6,317 nt of DNA from CAXQRU01 sp964226685 (GCA_964226685.1 CAXQRU010000182.1:1-6317), one strand, 5' to 3'; counted from the stretch's first letter, positions 1 through 6,263 are shown. Program-made: numbers and translations. The notes: generated from the letters alone by a model not told the origin.

Positions 1-2
1 TG

Positions 3-416
3 CTATTAAGAAACTCTGACAAACTCAATGATACGCAAAGTGAAAAACTCCAAAAATTACTGGCTGAAAATAGTAATTTAAATACACTTTACGTACTTAA
101 AGAGCAGCTACAAGCTTTATGGAAGGCGCCAAGCATTGAAGAAATGCAAGCACGCTTGGATCAGTGGTGCATTATGGCTGAACAGACAAATATGCTGCAT
201 TTAAAAAAGTTTGCCAAGTCACTTAACCAGCATCGTGAAGGCATTTGCAACTATGCCAAACACCGGCTGACCAGTGCGAGGATAGAGGCTGGCAATGTGA
301 GTATTGGCATGATTCGAAAACGGGCTAGGGGAATTCGAGATACAGAATACTTTAAACTAAAAATCAGGCAAACATCTTTGCCAGATAATGATTCCATGTT
401 CTATATGGCAGATTAA
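3..416 (+). CDS. ISL3-family transposase, C-terminal fragment (5' end outside window)
   Basis: This frame is open from base 3 to the TAA at 414-416, giving 137 residues. An internal ATG at 144 is not the true start, because the protein-like reading continues upstream of it (LLRNSDKLNDTQSEKLQ...). ISL3 transposases catalyse DDE-type cut-and-paste transposition and are usually about 400 to 430 residues, so roughly two thirds are missing. Family hallmarks are clear: the LL+N...L...Q...L..LL segment, the LYVLKEQLQALW helix, and the SARIEAGNVSIGMIRKRARG block. The Glu in that block (codon 285-287) is the probable third catalytic acid of the DDE triad. The end ...RARGIRDTEYFKLKI is typical of the family C-terminus. 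I see no frameshift or premature stop in the visible part, so the copy may be intact beyond the edge. Confidence 0.9.
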   Translation, partial: LLRNSDKLNDTQSEKLQKLLAENSNLNTLYVLKEQLQALWKAPSIEEMQARLDQWCIMAEQTNMLHLKKFAKSLNQHREGICNYAKHRLTSARIEAGNVSIGMIRKRARGIRDTEYFKLKIRQTSLPDNDSMFYMAD

Positions 417-480
417 TCAGCGTAAGAAAGCGGAGAACAGCCAATGCGATTTTTGTTTTTCTTACAAAATCAATGGATTA

Positions 481-507
481 GCATCCATCGATTTTGCCGG
501 AACATCC
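481..507 (+). repeat. Candidate right terminal inverted repeat of the ISL3 element
   Basis: Read inward from the outside (minus strand) this segment begins GGATGTTCCGGCAAAATC. That resembles the GG-(4-5)-TTCC-type tips seen in many ISL3 elements. It sits downstream of the transposase stop, where the right repeat is expected. A small hairpin overlaps its inner edge (ATGGAT 473-478 pairing with ATCCAT 483-488, 4-base loop). The left repeat is outside the window, so the call rests on resemblance and position only. Confidence 0.35.
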
Positions 508-510
508 ATA

Positions 511-560
511 TAAGCTGAACTTGCTAGGGTCCATTGCCAGCTCGATGGCAGCAAAGCTTA
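511..560. repeat. Nested imperfect inverted repeat (50 bp)
   Basis: Three pairs of arms nest around one centre: TAAGCT (511-516) with AGCTTA (555-560), TTGCT (521-525) with AGCAA (550-554), and GCCA (536-539) with TGGC (546-549), with unpaired bases on the left side. As RNA this would give an interrupted stem-loop. There is no T-run after it, so it is not a standard terminator. It lies just outside the probable right end of the insertion sequence and upstream of the protease gene. It could be part of the target site, a degenerate small repeat, or a regulatory structure. Confidence 0.45.
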
Positions 561-564
561 TAAT
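534..564 (+). promoter_or_regulatory. Possible sigma70 promoter for the protease gene
   Basis: A perfect -10 hexamer TATAAT lies at 559-564. TTGCCA at 534-539, five of six matches to the -35 consensus, lies 19 bases upstream, slightly longer than the ideal 17. Transcription would start near 571 and leave a leader of about 160 bases. The -10 overlaps the right arm of the inverted repeat at 511-560. An alternative closer to the gene is TTGAAT (622-627), 17-base spacer, TTTATT (645-650). Neither is proven. Confidence 0.3.
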
Positions 565-732
565 CACAGGGTTCCACCATTAAAACGGTATTGACTATGT
601 CTGTTCTTTTAGCATGTTGAATTGAATTTTTAAAAAGTTAGCAATTTATTTAAAGAATTGAGACCATTTTGAATGCCATAATGTGTTCATGAAAAACTAA
701 TTCGCAAAATTTAACCTTAACCCTATTTTATT

Positions 733-3700
733 ATGAATTATAAACTCCTCAATATCATCGTTATCATAGCAAATGTTCTTCTAATATCTGCCTGTGGTGG
801 CTCAAATGATGAGCCTACTACAAATACTAACCCTGAGAGTGAAGTGGAGGTGGAGCCAATCGAGCCTGGAGGTGGTGGTGATAATGGCAACGCTACAGAT
901 CCCGTTGAAGTCTCGGTCAAGGTCGCTACGGAAAAGTTAATGATTACACCAGTTTTAATTTATAAGGATGAGCCTACAGAGGTTCGCTTTGAGGTTTACT
1001 TGGACTCTGCACCAACAGGTACTTTAGATCTTGTGCGTATAGATCCTGAGGGGGATGATTTTATTGTAGGGTCACTGGTTAATGACGGAACTCAAGGCGA
1101 TGCTGTTGCAAACGATAACATCTATACGTTTTCAAATGTTCAGACAGTTTCTACAATTGAAACACAAATTTATCAAGTGCAAATCAATGAAGCAGACGAT
1201 CCCCTAAGTCGAGCGACCAAGGCTCAAAATGTCCACGTTGTTAAAAAGCCCTTTATCAAGCAGCCTGATCCAAATGCTATGGTAAGTGACGGATTTTCTT
1301 CGTTTCCAGTCAATCAGATAACGGTTCAATTGAGCGATGCCAATAATGATGAGGTCACGGCCAATAAAGTGGCTGAGTCTATCAATGGTATGGTTGTTGG
1401 CTACTTGCCTATCATTGATCTGTACCTCATAGAAACGCCCAGTGCAACAATTCAAGAGCTTAATGAGCTTCAGCAGGTATTAGAAAACGACCCACTCGTT
1501 AAAACGACCGTTAAAAATTATCTATTAGCTGCGGCCGAAGTAGAGAATGATATGACACAATTGGAAATGAATAATGGGTCGAAAGTCATACCATACCAAA
1601 AGATAGGCGTGTTTGACATGTGGCAGTTGATGGATGATGCAAATGCTCCAAGCACTATGATTAAGATAGGAATTGTTGATAGCGGCATCAGCCAGTCACA
1701 CCCAGAGTTCGATAATTCTTCCATTGTTGGTCTCCAGGTTGCTAACAATGATGGGCATGGCACTGCAGTCGCCAGTATTATTGCCGCTGAGAATGATGCA
1801 TCAGGCCACGTAGACAATATGAATGGTATCATGACCGGCCTGCCTGGGAGTGATAGGGTTCAATTAGTATCCCCATCGAGTAGTTTAACTCACTTTTCAA
1901 CACTGTATGGGATCCATCAATCGGTAAAATTAGGTGCCTCTGTGATAAACCTAAGTCTTGGTTCTACCCTCTTTCTTAGTAACCCTCCTGCTAATCAAGA
2001 TGGAGTTATCACCAATCAAAAGGATTTTGATAAGCGCAAAGAAGCCTATGAGCTTTTTTTTAAAACCTATGATCATGTATTATTTGTGGCGAGTGCGGGA
2101 AATGAGTCTATTGATGCACGGTTTAATCTTCCTGGGGGTTCAATTAGGTTGGATAACTTGCTGACTGTGGCAGCTACGGATAATAATGATGAGCCTACAG
2201 GTTTTACGAATTATGGCGCTGTGGATATTGCGGCTCCAGGACATCAAATTCATACTGCATCGGTCTACACACAAAACCTCTACGCCCAAGTTGATGGCAC
2301 CTCGTTTTCAGCACCGATGGTGACGGCTGTTGCTGGTATGCTGCTGTCAATAAACCCTAACCTCACGCCTAAACAGTTAAGGGATCTTTTACTAAAAAAC
2401 GCGGACTATATTGAAAGTAATTCTAAAAATGTGAGCGGTAGACGGTTAAATGGAGCCGAAAGTGTTAGGGATTTGCTGAATCAGGATGACTTTGTTATTT
2501 GGACAAACTCGAAAGGAAATCAATTGTTAAGATTTGTGGATAACGCCTGGCAGTTACGTGATTACACTCTTCAGTCCTCTTTGCTTGAAGATGTGCCGAG
2601 TCATGTGGTTGATTGGAGAGGCCATTTTGTCAATGGCAAGCCCACCAGGCGCTTATATTGGAATGCAAACTCGCGCTATGAATCAGGTGGATTTTCCAAG
2701 CAAATTTACAAGGGTAGGCGTTTATTTGCTGAGGCCCCAAAACCTGTTATGGGTGCCACCATTCAAATTGATAGTGAGGGTGATGAGTGGTTATTGGCAA
2801 TATGCATTAATGCTGAAACCAATGAATTTGAATTATATTCACGCCCTTTGCTTGGGGATAACCAAAACCTTGAAGCCATTGAAGCCATGGTTAACCACCC
2901 TGAGTTAGAATGGAATTTGGTGGGTACTCAAATCATACCGGCGAATTACAAAATTGATAGACCATGGAAAATTAATGGTAACGGCAAAAAAGCAGTAACC
3001 ATAGCCGCTAAGAATAATGAAGAGCGCTTTGAAAAGACTGATGAGGCTCATCTGGATCTATCTCTTGACACTTTTAAGTTAACCATCGTTGAATCTAATA
3101 ATGGAAGGCTTCAAGGTGAAAAATCATGGAAAGATAACCCACAGTGTGAGGATTTAGGTAATGGGGATTTTAAGGGTACTTACCATAGGGAAGAGGAGCT
3201 TTCAGGCAGTGGCCGTCATTTAGCAGCAATAGATTATAAAAATTTGGAATTAGAGAGAGCAATCGTTGAGTTTGAAGAAGAGCAGCGTTTTAAAGCGAAA
3301 CATTTTAGCTCCGACCAAGATGATATCAGAGCTGTATCTCATCAAGAGAGTGAAGACTATACTTACAAAGAAACCTTATTGGCTTTTGGAAATAGCTATG
3401 TGCTTTTTGGTCAAAGTTGGGATCAGGACGTCGATGTAAGCTCGAGTGGGCAGTGGGATATTAAACTCAATGGCGTCGTCACTTATACTGGGCATTATGA
3501 ATATACCAATGTTTTATACTTAGATCTTCGTTATGATCATATCATTTTGGGCTACGGAATATCGGAAGAGCAAAATAACTTTGATTATGAGGATGGGGTG
3601 AGGCTCGCTAACCTTAACTATAAAGACTATGTCGATATTATGGTCAGTACAAATGGCAAAAATACCGTGGTGGACAAAGATTTTATCAATGAGTCTAAAC

Positions 3701-4020
3701 AATCTTCTTCGGAAGCGTGGCCTTCTACCGCCTTTACGAATATGCATAACAAGTTATGTAAAACAACGCCTTTATCTTACAATGATGTAGGAACGGAAAG
3801 TATTGATAAGTCTCTTCATTCACCCTATAGCTTTATACCATTTAAAACTATTCAACATGCGATTGACTTAGATGGAAATGTGTTTATGAAGCTTGATGAA
3901 TTTTTGACGCTCGACAGATATGATGGGCTACAAAAGACCCAATATCACTATTTAAGCAATGGGGACATTAAACAAATCATTGGCGAAGAGAGTGTTCAAG
4001 TGTACGGAACCATGAGATAG
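733..4020 (+). CDS. S8 (subtilisin-like) serine protease lipoprotein with a long unassigned C-terminal region
   Basis: This is a 1095-residue predicted lipoprotein endopeptidase. Residues 1-21 form a type II signal peptide with lipobox ISAC. Cys21 would be lipidated, and Gly22 gives no inner-membrane retention signal, so an outer-membrane anchor is likely. Residues 22-60 are an acidic, Gly-rich linker. Residues 66-172 look like an Ig-like domain with the NDGTQGDAVANDNIYTF motif known from choice-of-anchor-X-type domains. Residues 195-265 resemble a fervidolysin/I9-type propeptide. Residues 308-580 are the catalytic domain: Asp316 in GIVDSGIS, His342 in DGHGTAVAS, oxyanion Asn457 in ASAGNE, and Ser524 in GTSFSAPM. 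All are present, so the enzyme should be active. Residues 581-1095 match no family I recognise; they are beta-rich in appearance, with Cys691, Cys805 and Cys1009. ATG 733 is the only start that keeps the signal peptide (an in-frame TAA lies at 718-720), yet it has no Shine-Dalgarno sequence. The gene stands alone and converges with the next one. Confidence 0.93.
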   Translation: MNYKLLNIIVIIANVLLISACGGSNDEPTTNTNPESEVEVEPIEPGGGGDNGNATDPVEVSVKVATEKLMITPVLIYKDEPTEVRFEVYLDSAPTGTLDLVRIDPEGDDFIVGSLVNDGTQGDAVANDNIYTFSNVQTVSTIETQIYQVQINEADDPLSRATKAQNVHVVKKPFIKQPDPNAMVSDGFSSFPVNQITVQLSDANNDEVTANKVAESINGMVVGYLPIIDLYLIETPSATIQELNELQQVLENDPLVKTTVKNYLLAAAEVENDMTQLEMNNGSKVIPYQKIGVFDMWQLMDDANAPSTMIKIGIVDSGISQSHPEFDNSSIVGLQVANNDGHGTAVASIIAAENDASGHVDNMNGIMTGLPGSDRVQLVSPSSSLTHFSTLYGIHQSVKLGASVINLSLGSTLFLSNPPANQDGVITNQKDFDKRKEAYELFFKTYDHVLFVASAGNESIDARFNLPGGSIRLDNLLTVAATDNNDEPTGFTNYGAVDIAAPGHQIHTASVYTQNLYAQVDGTSFSAPMVTAVAGMLLSINPNLTPKQLRDLLLKNADYIESNSKNVSGRRLNGAESVRDLLNQDDFVIWTNSKGNQLLRFVDNAWQLRDYTLQSSLLEDVPSHVVDWRGHFVNGKPTRRLYWNANSRYESGGFSKQIYKGRRLFAEAPKPVMGATIQIDSEGDEWLLAICINAETNEFELYSRPLLGDNQNLEAIEAMVNHPELEWNLVGTQIIPANYKIDRPWKINGNGKKAVTIAAKNNEERFEKTDEAHLDLSLDTFKLTIVESNNGRLQGEKSWKDNPQCEDLGNGDFKGTYHREEELSGSGRHLAAIDYKNLELERAIVEFEEEQRFKAKHFSSDQDDIRAVSHQESEDYTYKETLLAFGNSYVLFGQSWDQDVDVSSSGQWDIKLNGVVTYTGHYEYTNVLYLDLRYDHIILGYGISEEQNNFDYEDGVRLANLNYKDYVDIMVSTNGKNTVVDKDFINESKQSSSEAWPSTAFTNMHNKLCKTTPLSYNDVGTESIDKSLHSPYSFIPFKTIQHAIDLDGNVFMKLDEFLTLDRYDGLQKTQYHYLSNGDIKQIIGEESVQVYGTMR

Positions 4021-4083
4021 GGGCGCTTGTAACTCACTAAGCTGGGAATCAATAAAATTGGAGTCTGTAGCGCCTAGACTGCG
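4021..4083. terminator. Convergent intergenic gap with weak hairpins
   Basis: These 63 bases separate two genes that run into each other, so transcription from both sides should end here or shortly after. AGTCT (4062-4066) pairs with AGACT (4076-4080) around a 9-base loop. GGCGCT (4022-4027) pairs with AGCGCC (4069-4074) across a long loop. Neither stem is followed by a clear T-run on either strand, so a classical intrinsic terminator is not well supported. Read-through, giving overlapping antisense transcripts, is possible. Confidence 0.25.
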
Positions 4084-5151
4084 TCACCCTTTCATGTTGC
4101 AATAGTTAGGAAATTTTACATTGCTAACGCTATCAGGGTCATCATGGCAAAGGCTTGAAATTTCACCTTGGATGCTATTTTTAATTGCTGGCATATCCGT
4201 TTTTTTATCTCCAATCATGACACGAATGCCCGCTTCTTTGGTTTCATGATTAACATAAATGATATAGCGGGCATCCTCTTTCTGAAAAGCAAGCTGAGCA
4301 CTAGTGTTACCTTCTTCGGTATAGGTAAAGTTATCTCTATCCAATGAGGACTCTGGCGAAGGATATACTAATTCGACATTGTTCTCTTTATCAATCAATA
4401 AATAAGAGATATATCGATCGTTCGATTCATCTTGCTCAATAGCGAGAAACAAAGTTTTACCGTTTGCGAGGTTGAATGATAGTTGTGAAACTGCTTTGTC
4501 AGGTACAAAGATCAGTTTTTCAATAGACGTTTCTTGACCGGTTGAAGAGTAATGGGTTTCAAATGTCTTATATAAATAGCGTGTTAGCCAAAGCTCTTCT
4601 TCTATCTCCTTATACAATACGGCTTTATCATTTTGCATCTTGTAGACGTAAGTCAGATGATAATCCAATATCTCTAACTGCTTATCGATATGGTTGACAT
4701 GAAAGTTTTGATGTCCTGAAGCTAATGCTGAAAGAGAGGCATTTTCTTTAAAACCATCCCCTTGTGCCAGAAAGACTCGGTAACAAGGGTGTTTGTGCGC
4801 CTCGCAATCCAAATAACCGTAATTTGGGTTGCCCCATAAAATAGCAAAGTCTCGTTTTCCATCAAAATTAATGTCTTCATGTACGAGAAAAGAGGAGACA
4901 TCATTTCCGAAGCTATCAGAAACACCATGGGTGGTCAGATCAATAACTCCGTAAGCCGCGCCGCCTTCTACAGAAATTAATGGTTCATTCTCGGTCTTTC
5001 GAAATACATCGATACGGATTTGGTCATAATGCACCCTTGTTAAAACAGCCCGAAATTCATCAGAAAAGTGCGGAAAATCTCGTTGTGCAGGGTTGGCGTA
5101 TGCAGGTGAGAGTAGGCAGAAACACAAGGTAAGGGCTATCCAAATTTTCAT
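4084..5151 (-). CDS. Exported periplasmic protein with DxNxDGxxD loop, XAC2610-like
   Basis: This 355-residue protein has a Sec signal peptide (MKIWIALTLCFCLLSPAYA), cleaved most likely after Ala19 in AYA/N. Residues 93-101 read DINFDGKRD, the EF-hand-like calcium loop DxNxDGxxD, followed by a hydrophobic strand. The downstream layout (aromatic-rich segment with Cys116 and Cys123, then a VFLAQGDGFKENASLSAL-type strand and turn) recalls XAC2610-related proteins. The Xanthomonas member of that group is a periplasmic inhibitor of a lysozyme effector. Cys335 and Cys351 near the C-terminus may form a second disulfide. The second half (about 205-335) I cannot assign. The ATG at 5149-5151 has a good ribosome binding site. 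The gene appears to be monocistronic and converges with the protease gene. Export is well supported; the XAC2610 relationship is a pattern judgement, and inhibitor activity is inference. Confidence 0.85.
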   Translation of the reverse strand: MKIWIALTLCFCLLSPAYANPAQRDFPHFSDEFRAVLTRVHYDQIRIDVFRKTENEPLISVEGGAAYGVIDLTTHGVSDSFGNDVSSFLVHEDINFDGKRDFAILWGNPNYGYLDCEAHKHPCYRVFLAQGDGFKENASLSALASGHQNFHVNHIDKQLEILDYHLTYVYKMQNDKAVLYKEIEEELWLTRYLYKTFETHYSSTGQETSIEKLIFVPDKAVSQLSFNLANGKTLFLAIEQDESNDRYISYLLIDKENNVELVYPSPESSLDRDNFTYTEEGNTSAQLAFQKEDARYIIYVNHETKEAGIRVMIGDKKTDMPAIKNSIQGEISSLCHDDPDSVSNVKFPNYCNMKG

Positions 5152-5156
5152 GAAAA

Positions 5157-5163
5157 CTTCTCC
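5157..5163 (-). promoter_or_regulatory. Ribosome binding site GGAGAAG of the 355-residue protein
   Basis: On the minus strand GGAGAAG lies just upstream of the ATG at 5151, with its GGAG core 8 bases away, close to ideal. It fixes the start. A nearby ATG (minus-strand first base at 5165) is out of frame. Confidence 0.75.
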
Positions 5164-5182
5164 ATTTATGTAAATTTCCAGC

Positions 5183-5212
5183 TATATATCTGTCTGAATG
5201 CTAGAATGTGAC
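5183..5212 (-). promoter_or_regulatory. Possible promoter of the 355-residue protein gene
   Basis: On the minus strand GTCACA (5212-5207, four of six -35 matches) and TATATA (5188-5183, four of six -10 matches) are 18 bases apart. Transcription would begin near 5176, giving a leader of about 25 bases that includes the ribosome binding site. The geometry is right but both hexamers are weak. A direct repeat TTGGCG at 5219-5224 and 5233-5238 lies just upstream and could be a regulator site. Confidence 0.3.
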
Positions 5213-5268
5213 GGCTTGTTGGCGACAATATTTTGGCGTCAAAAGGCTCTTATGCTAACTCAATGACA

Positions 5269-5311
5269 AAAGCACATCTCCCGGTTTTCGAGGCTCGTAA
5301 CAATGTGCTTT
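5269..5311 (-). terminator. Candidate terminator or regulatory dyad with a perfect 9-bp stem
   Basis: AAAGCACAT (5269-5277) and ATGTGCTTT (5303-5311) are exact reverse complements separated by 25 bases. On the minus strand the second arm runs into TTTTGTCATT, a short T-run, so it could end the operon whose last stop codon is at 5425. The loop is long and the stem only moderately GC-rich, so a regulator-binding dyad is also possible. AACAAT (5299-5304) with ATTGTT (5318-5323) forms an overlapping second dyad. A further stem, TCTTTAA (5366-5372) with TTAAAGA (5389-5395), lies nearer the stop codon. Confidence 0.35.
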
Positions 5312-5424
5312 AATGCTATTGTTGCAGGGTATGTTTCACAAAGCCATTACATTCTATTACACTGATCTTTAACAGGCTGTTGACTGGCTTAAAGAGCACA
5401 ACGATATTGATCGAATCAGCAGAA

Positions 5425-5925
5425 CTAATGATTTTCCCACACCGGCAAGGTTTTACCTCCACCGAATATATAACTCTCAAAATCACTCAATGAAGTGTAT
5501 TCATTATGGTTGGACACTATCGATTTTTGCGAGTCAACGAACAAACCATGCCCATAAAAAATAGGTGTAACTAAACGATCATTATTGGCATCAGTGTTTA
5601 TCAACAATAAGTAGCGGATGTTATTTTCACCCGTATGCTGATCTTTTGGCGGACTTACACCCGTTGAAAAGCTTTCACATTGGTTCCCAAAAGGGCCATA
5701 TTGATAGACGGGGTAGACCTTCTGTGAAGTATATTTCGAATCCGAAGATTGAATAACCTTAAACTTTGCCAAGTTTGAGCTGTCATGAGGCAAAAAATAC
5801 CCTTTGACAACAACAATTCCACTTTGTGATAAAAAATCGCTAGGTGCGGATCTAGCAGGGCTGCAGGCCAATGCTGATTCAAAACCAAGCCCTATAAATA
5901 TCACCAATAACCAATACCTAACCAT
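5425..5925 (-). CDS. Small exported protein, NTR/TIMP-like fold suspected
   Basis: This is a 166-residue protein with a hydrophobic signal peptide ending ...FESALA before Cys21. Signal peptidase I cleavage would leave Cys21 as the mature N-terminus. ALAC is also a weak lipobox, so a lipoprotein cannot be excluded. The layout is an N-terminal Cys (ACSPARSAP), then a strand GIVVVKGYF, then FKVIQ, then a second Cys (Cys83 in GNQCESF), then RYLLLIN. It resembles bacterial netrin/TIMP-like (NTR) proteins, which share a Cys-rich start, a VFxGxV-like strand and a late YLLF-like strand. Only two Cys are present in the mature region, enough for one disulfide. The ATG directly follows the TAA of the 62-residue gene, which indicates translational coupling. 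NTR membership is my inference from pattern; the actual role is unknown. Confidence 0.82.
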   Translation of the reverse strand: MVRYWLLVIFIGLGFESALACSPARSAPSDFLSQSGIVVVKGYFLPHDSSNLAKFKVIQSSDSKYTSQKVYPVYQYGPFGNQCESFSTGVSPPKDQHTGENNIRYLLLINTDANNDRLVTPIFYGHGLFVDSQKSIVSNHNEYTSLSDFESYIFGGGKTLPVWENH

Positions 5926-6114
5926 TTATAGCACCTGTTTTGATTGTGGATGTATGATTGTCAGTGGTATTTTGTGAAAATCACTCTTAATTCTAATGCC
6001 TTCCAAGATATCACCGCGAATAATGTTGCCCTCATAGTCCAAGTCATAGTCATCCGTATTACCGAAGTTGATGGTTATGGTTTCACCGACTAAACTTTTT
6101 GTTCTTGAGTGCAT
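5926..6114 (-). CDS. Small protein of unknown function (62 residues)
   Basis: I do not recognise this protein. It begins MHSRTKSLVGETITINFG, has no signal peptide or membrane segment, and carries an acidic patch NTDDYDLDYEG followed by strand-like IIRGDILEGIRI and IPLTIIHP. It looks like a small cytoplasmic beta-rich domain. Reality as a gene is supported by a good ribosome binding site (TAAGGA), by its exact abutment to the following gene, and by its place 28 bases after the stop of an upstream frame on the same strand. It may act with the operon partners on either side, but the sequence does not say how. It could also be a fragment of a larger ancestral domain. Confidence 0.65.
   Translation of the reverse strand: MHSRTKSLVGETITINFGNTDDYDLDYEGNIIRGDILEGIRIKSDFHKIPLTIIHPQSKQVL
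5932..5936 (-). promoter_or_regulatory. Ribosome binding site AGGTG inside the end of the preceding gene
   Basis: On the minus strand AGGTG lies 6 bases before the ATG at 5925, within the last codons (Gln-Val-Leu-stop) of the 62-residue gene. The stop TAA (5928-5926) and the ATG (5925-5923) touch with no gap, so terminating ribosomes could restart directly. Confidence 0.6.
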
Positions 6115-6122
6115 TTGATCAA

Positions 6123-6128
6123 TCCTTA
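6123..6128 (-). promoter_or_regulatory. Ribosome binding site TAAGGA of the 62-residue protein
   Basis: On the minus strand TAAGGA stands 8 bases before the ATG at 6114. This match is the main evidence that the short frame is translated. Confidence 0.6.
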
Positions 6129-6142
6129 TTGCTTTATTTCGT

Positions 6143-6263
6143 TTAAAACTTCATTAATTTAATATCTGTTTTATTGGTAAAAACATAAATATACGATGTG
6201 CCTCTTGGTTCAGGAAATGCATGGCCTTCTATGGGTATTGAATAGGTGGCTCGCCACTCGCAG
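6143..6263 (-). CDS. C-terminal end of an unknown protein, truncated by the contig end
   Basis: On the minus strand the frame ending in the TAA at 6145-6143 is open to the genomic edge and encodes 39 residues, beginning CEWRATYSIPIEGHAFPEP and ending TNKTDIKLMKF. The composition is protein-like (Trp, Tyr, Pro, Gly well placed, no rare pattern). It ends 28 bases before the 62-residue gene, as expected for the first visible gene of the same operon. The 5' part is lost because adapter sequence starts at 6264. Any reading beyond that base is artificial. The family is not recognisable from 39 residues. Confidence 0.6.

Larger units (their letters stand above)
1..507 (+). mobile_element. Right part of an ISL3-family insertion sequence, cut by the window edge
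   Basis: The first 416 bases encode the C-terminal part of an ISL3-type transposase, so the window starts inside an insertion sequence. The left end and most of the transposase lie outside. The right boundary is uncertain. I place it near 507 because 481-507 resembles an ISL3-type terminal inverted repeat, 65 to 91 bases after the transposase stop, a normal distance for this family. Without the left terminal repeat or an 8-bp target duplication the boundary is inferred. The presence of the element is secure. Confidence 0.6.
417..732. other. Gene-free stretch between the transposase and the protease gene
   Basis: No convincing reading frame is seen on either strand. The first 90 bases are the non-coding tail of the insertion sequence. 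They include an 8-bp inverted repeat, GTAAGAAA (422-429) with TTTCTTAC (458-465), but no good terminator shape. Next comes the nested inverted repeat at 511-560, then about 170 very AT-rich bases that must hold the 5' region of the protease gene. In that part CAATT (642-646) and AATTG (656-660) form a small dyad that could be an operator. TTAACC is tandemly duplicated at 711-722, just before the start codon. Confidence 0.7.

Noticed and set aside
144..416. A complete 90-residue gene starting at ATG 144
   Set aside because: The same frame is open and transposase-like back to base 3, so the ATG is internal to a larger truncated transposase.
1958..2908. Alternative reading frames of 68 and 124 codons inside the protease gene, and several minus-strand frames there
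   Set aside because: They lie in other frames of a gene whose catalytic motifs prove the main frame. They lack ribosome sites and family features.
4021..4083. A strong bidirectional intrinsic terminator between the convergent genes
   Set aside because: Stems of 5 and 6 bp exist but lack GC-rich compact loops and T-runs, so I kept only a low-confidence entry.
5264..5314. Plus-strand 16-codon frame from ATG at 5264 (MTKAHLPVFEARNNVL)
   Set aside because: There is no ribosome binding site, and it is contained in the inverted repeat, which fully explains the local structure. Too short to support as a gene.
5244..5330. Possible integron attC site, suggested by dyads in a gap between same-strand genes
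   Set aside because: The required core boxes (RYYYAAC and GTTRRRY pairs) are not present at either end.
5380..5408. Plus-strand promoter-like pair TTGACT, 17-base spacer, GATATT
   Set aside because: It would drive transcription antisense into the 166-residue gene with no plus-strand gene ahead. The -10 has only four of six matches, so chance is likely.
5373..5564. Plus-strand open stretch starting QAVDWLKEHNDIDRISRT that looks protein-like for its first 20 residues
   Set aside because: It has no start codon near its beginning, an in-frame stop sits just upstream (5370-5372), and most of it lies antisense to the well-supported 166-residue gene. The resemblance fades quickly after the overlap starts.
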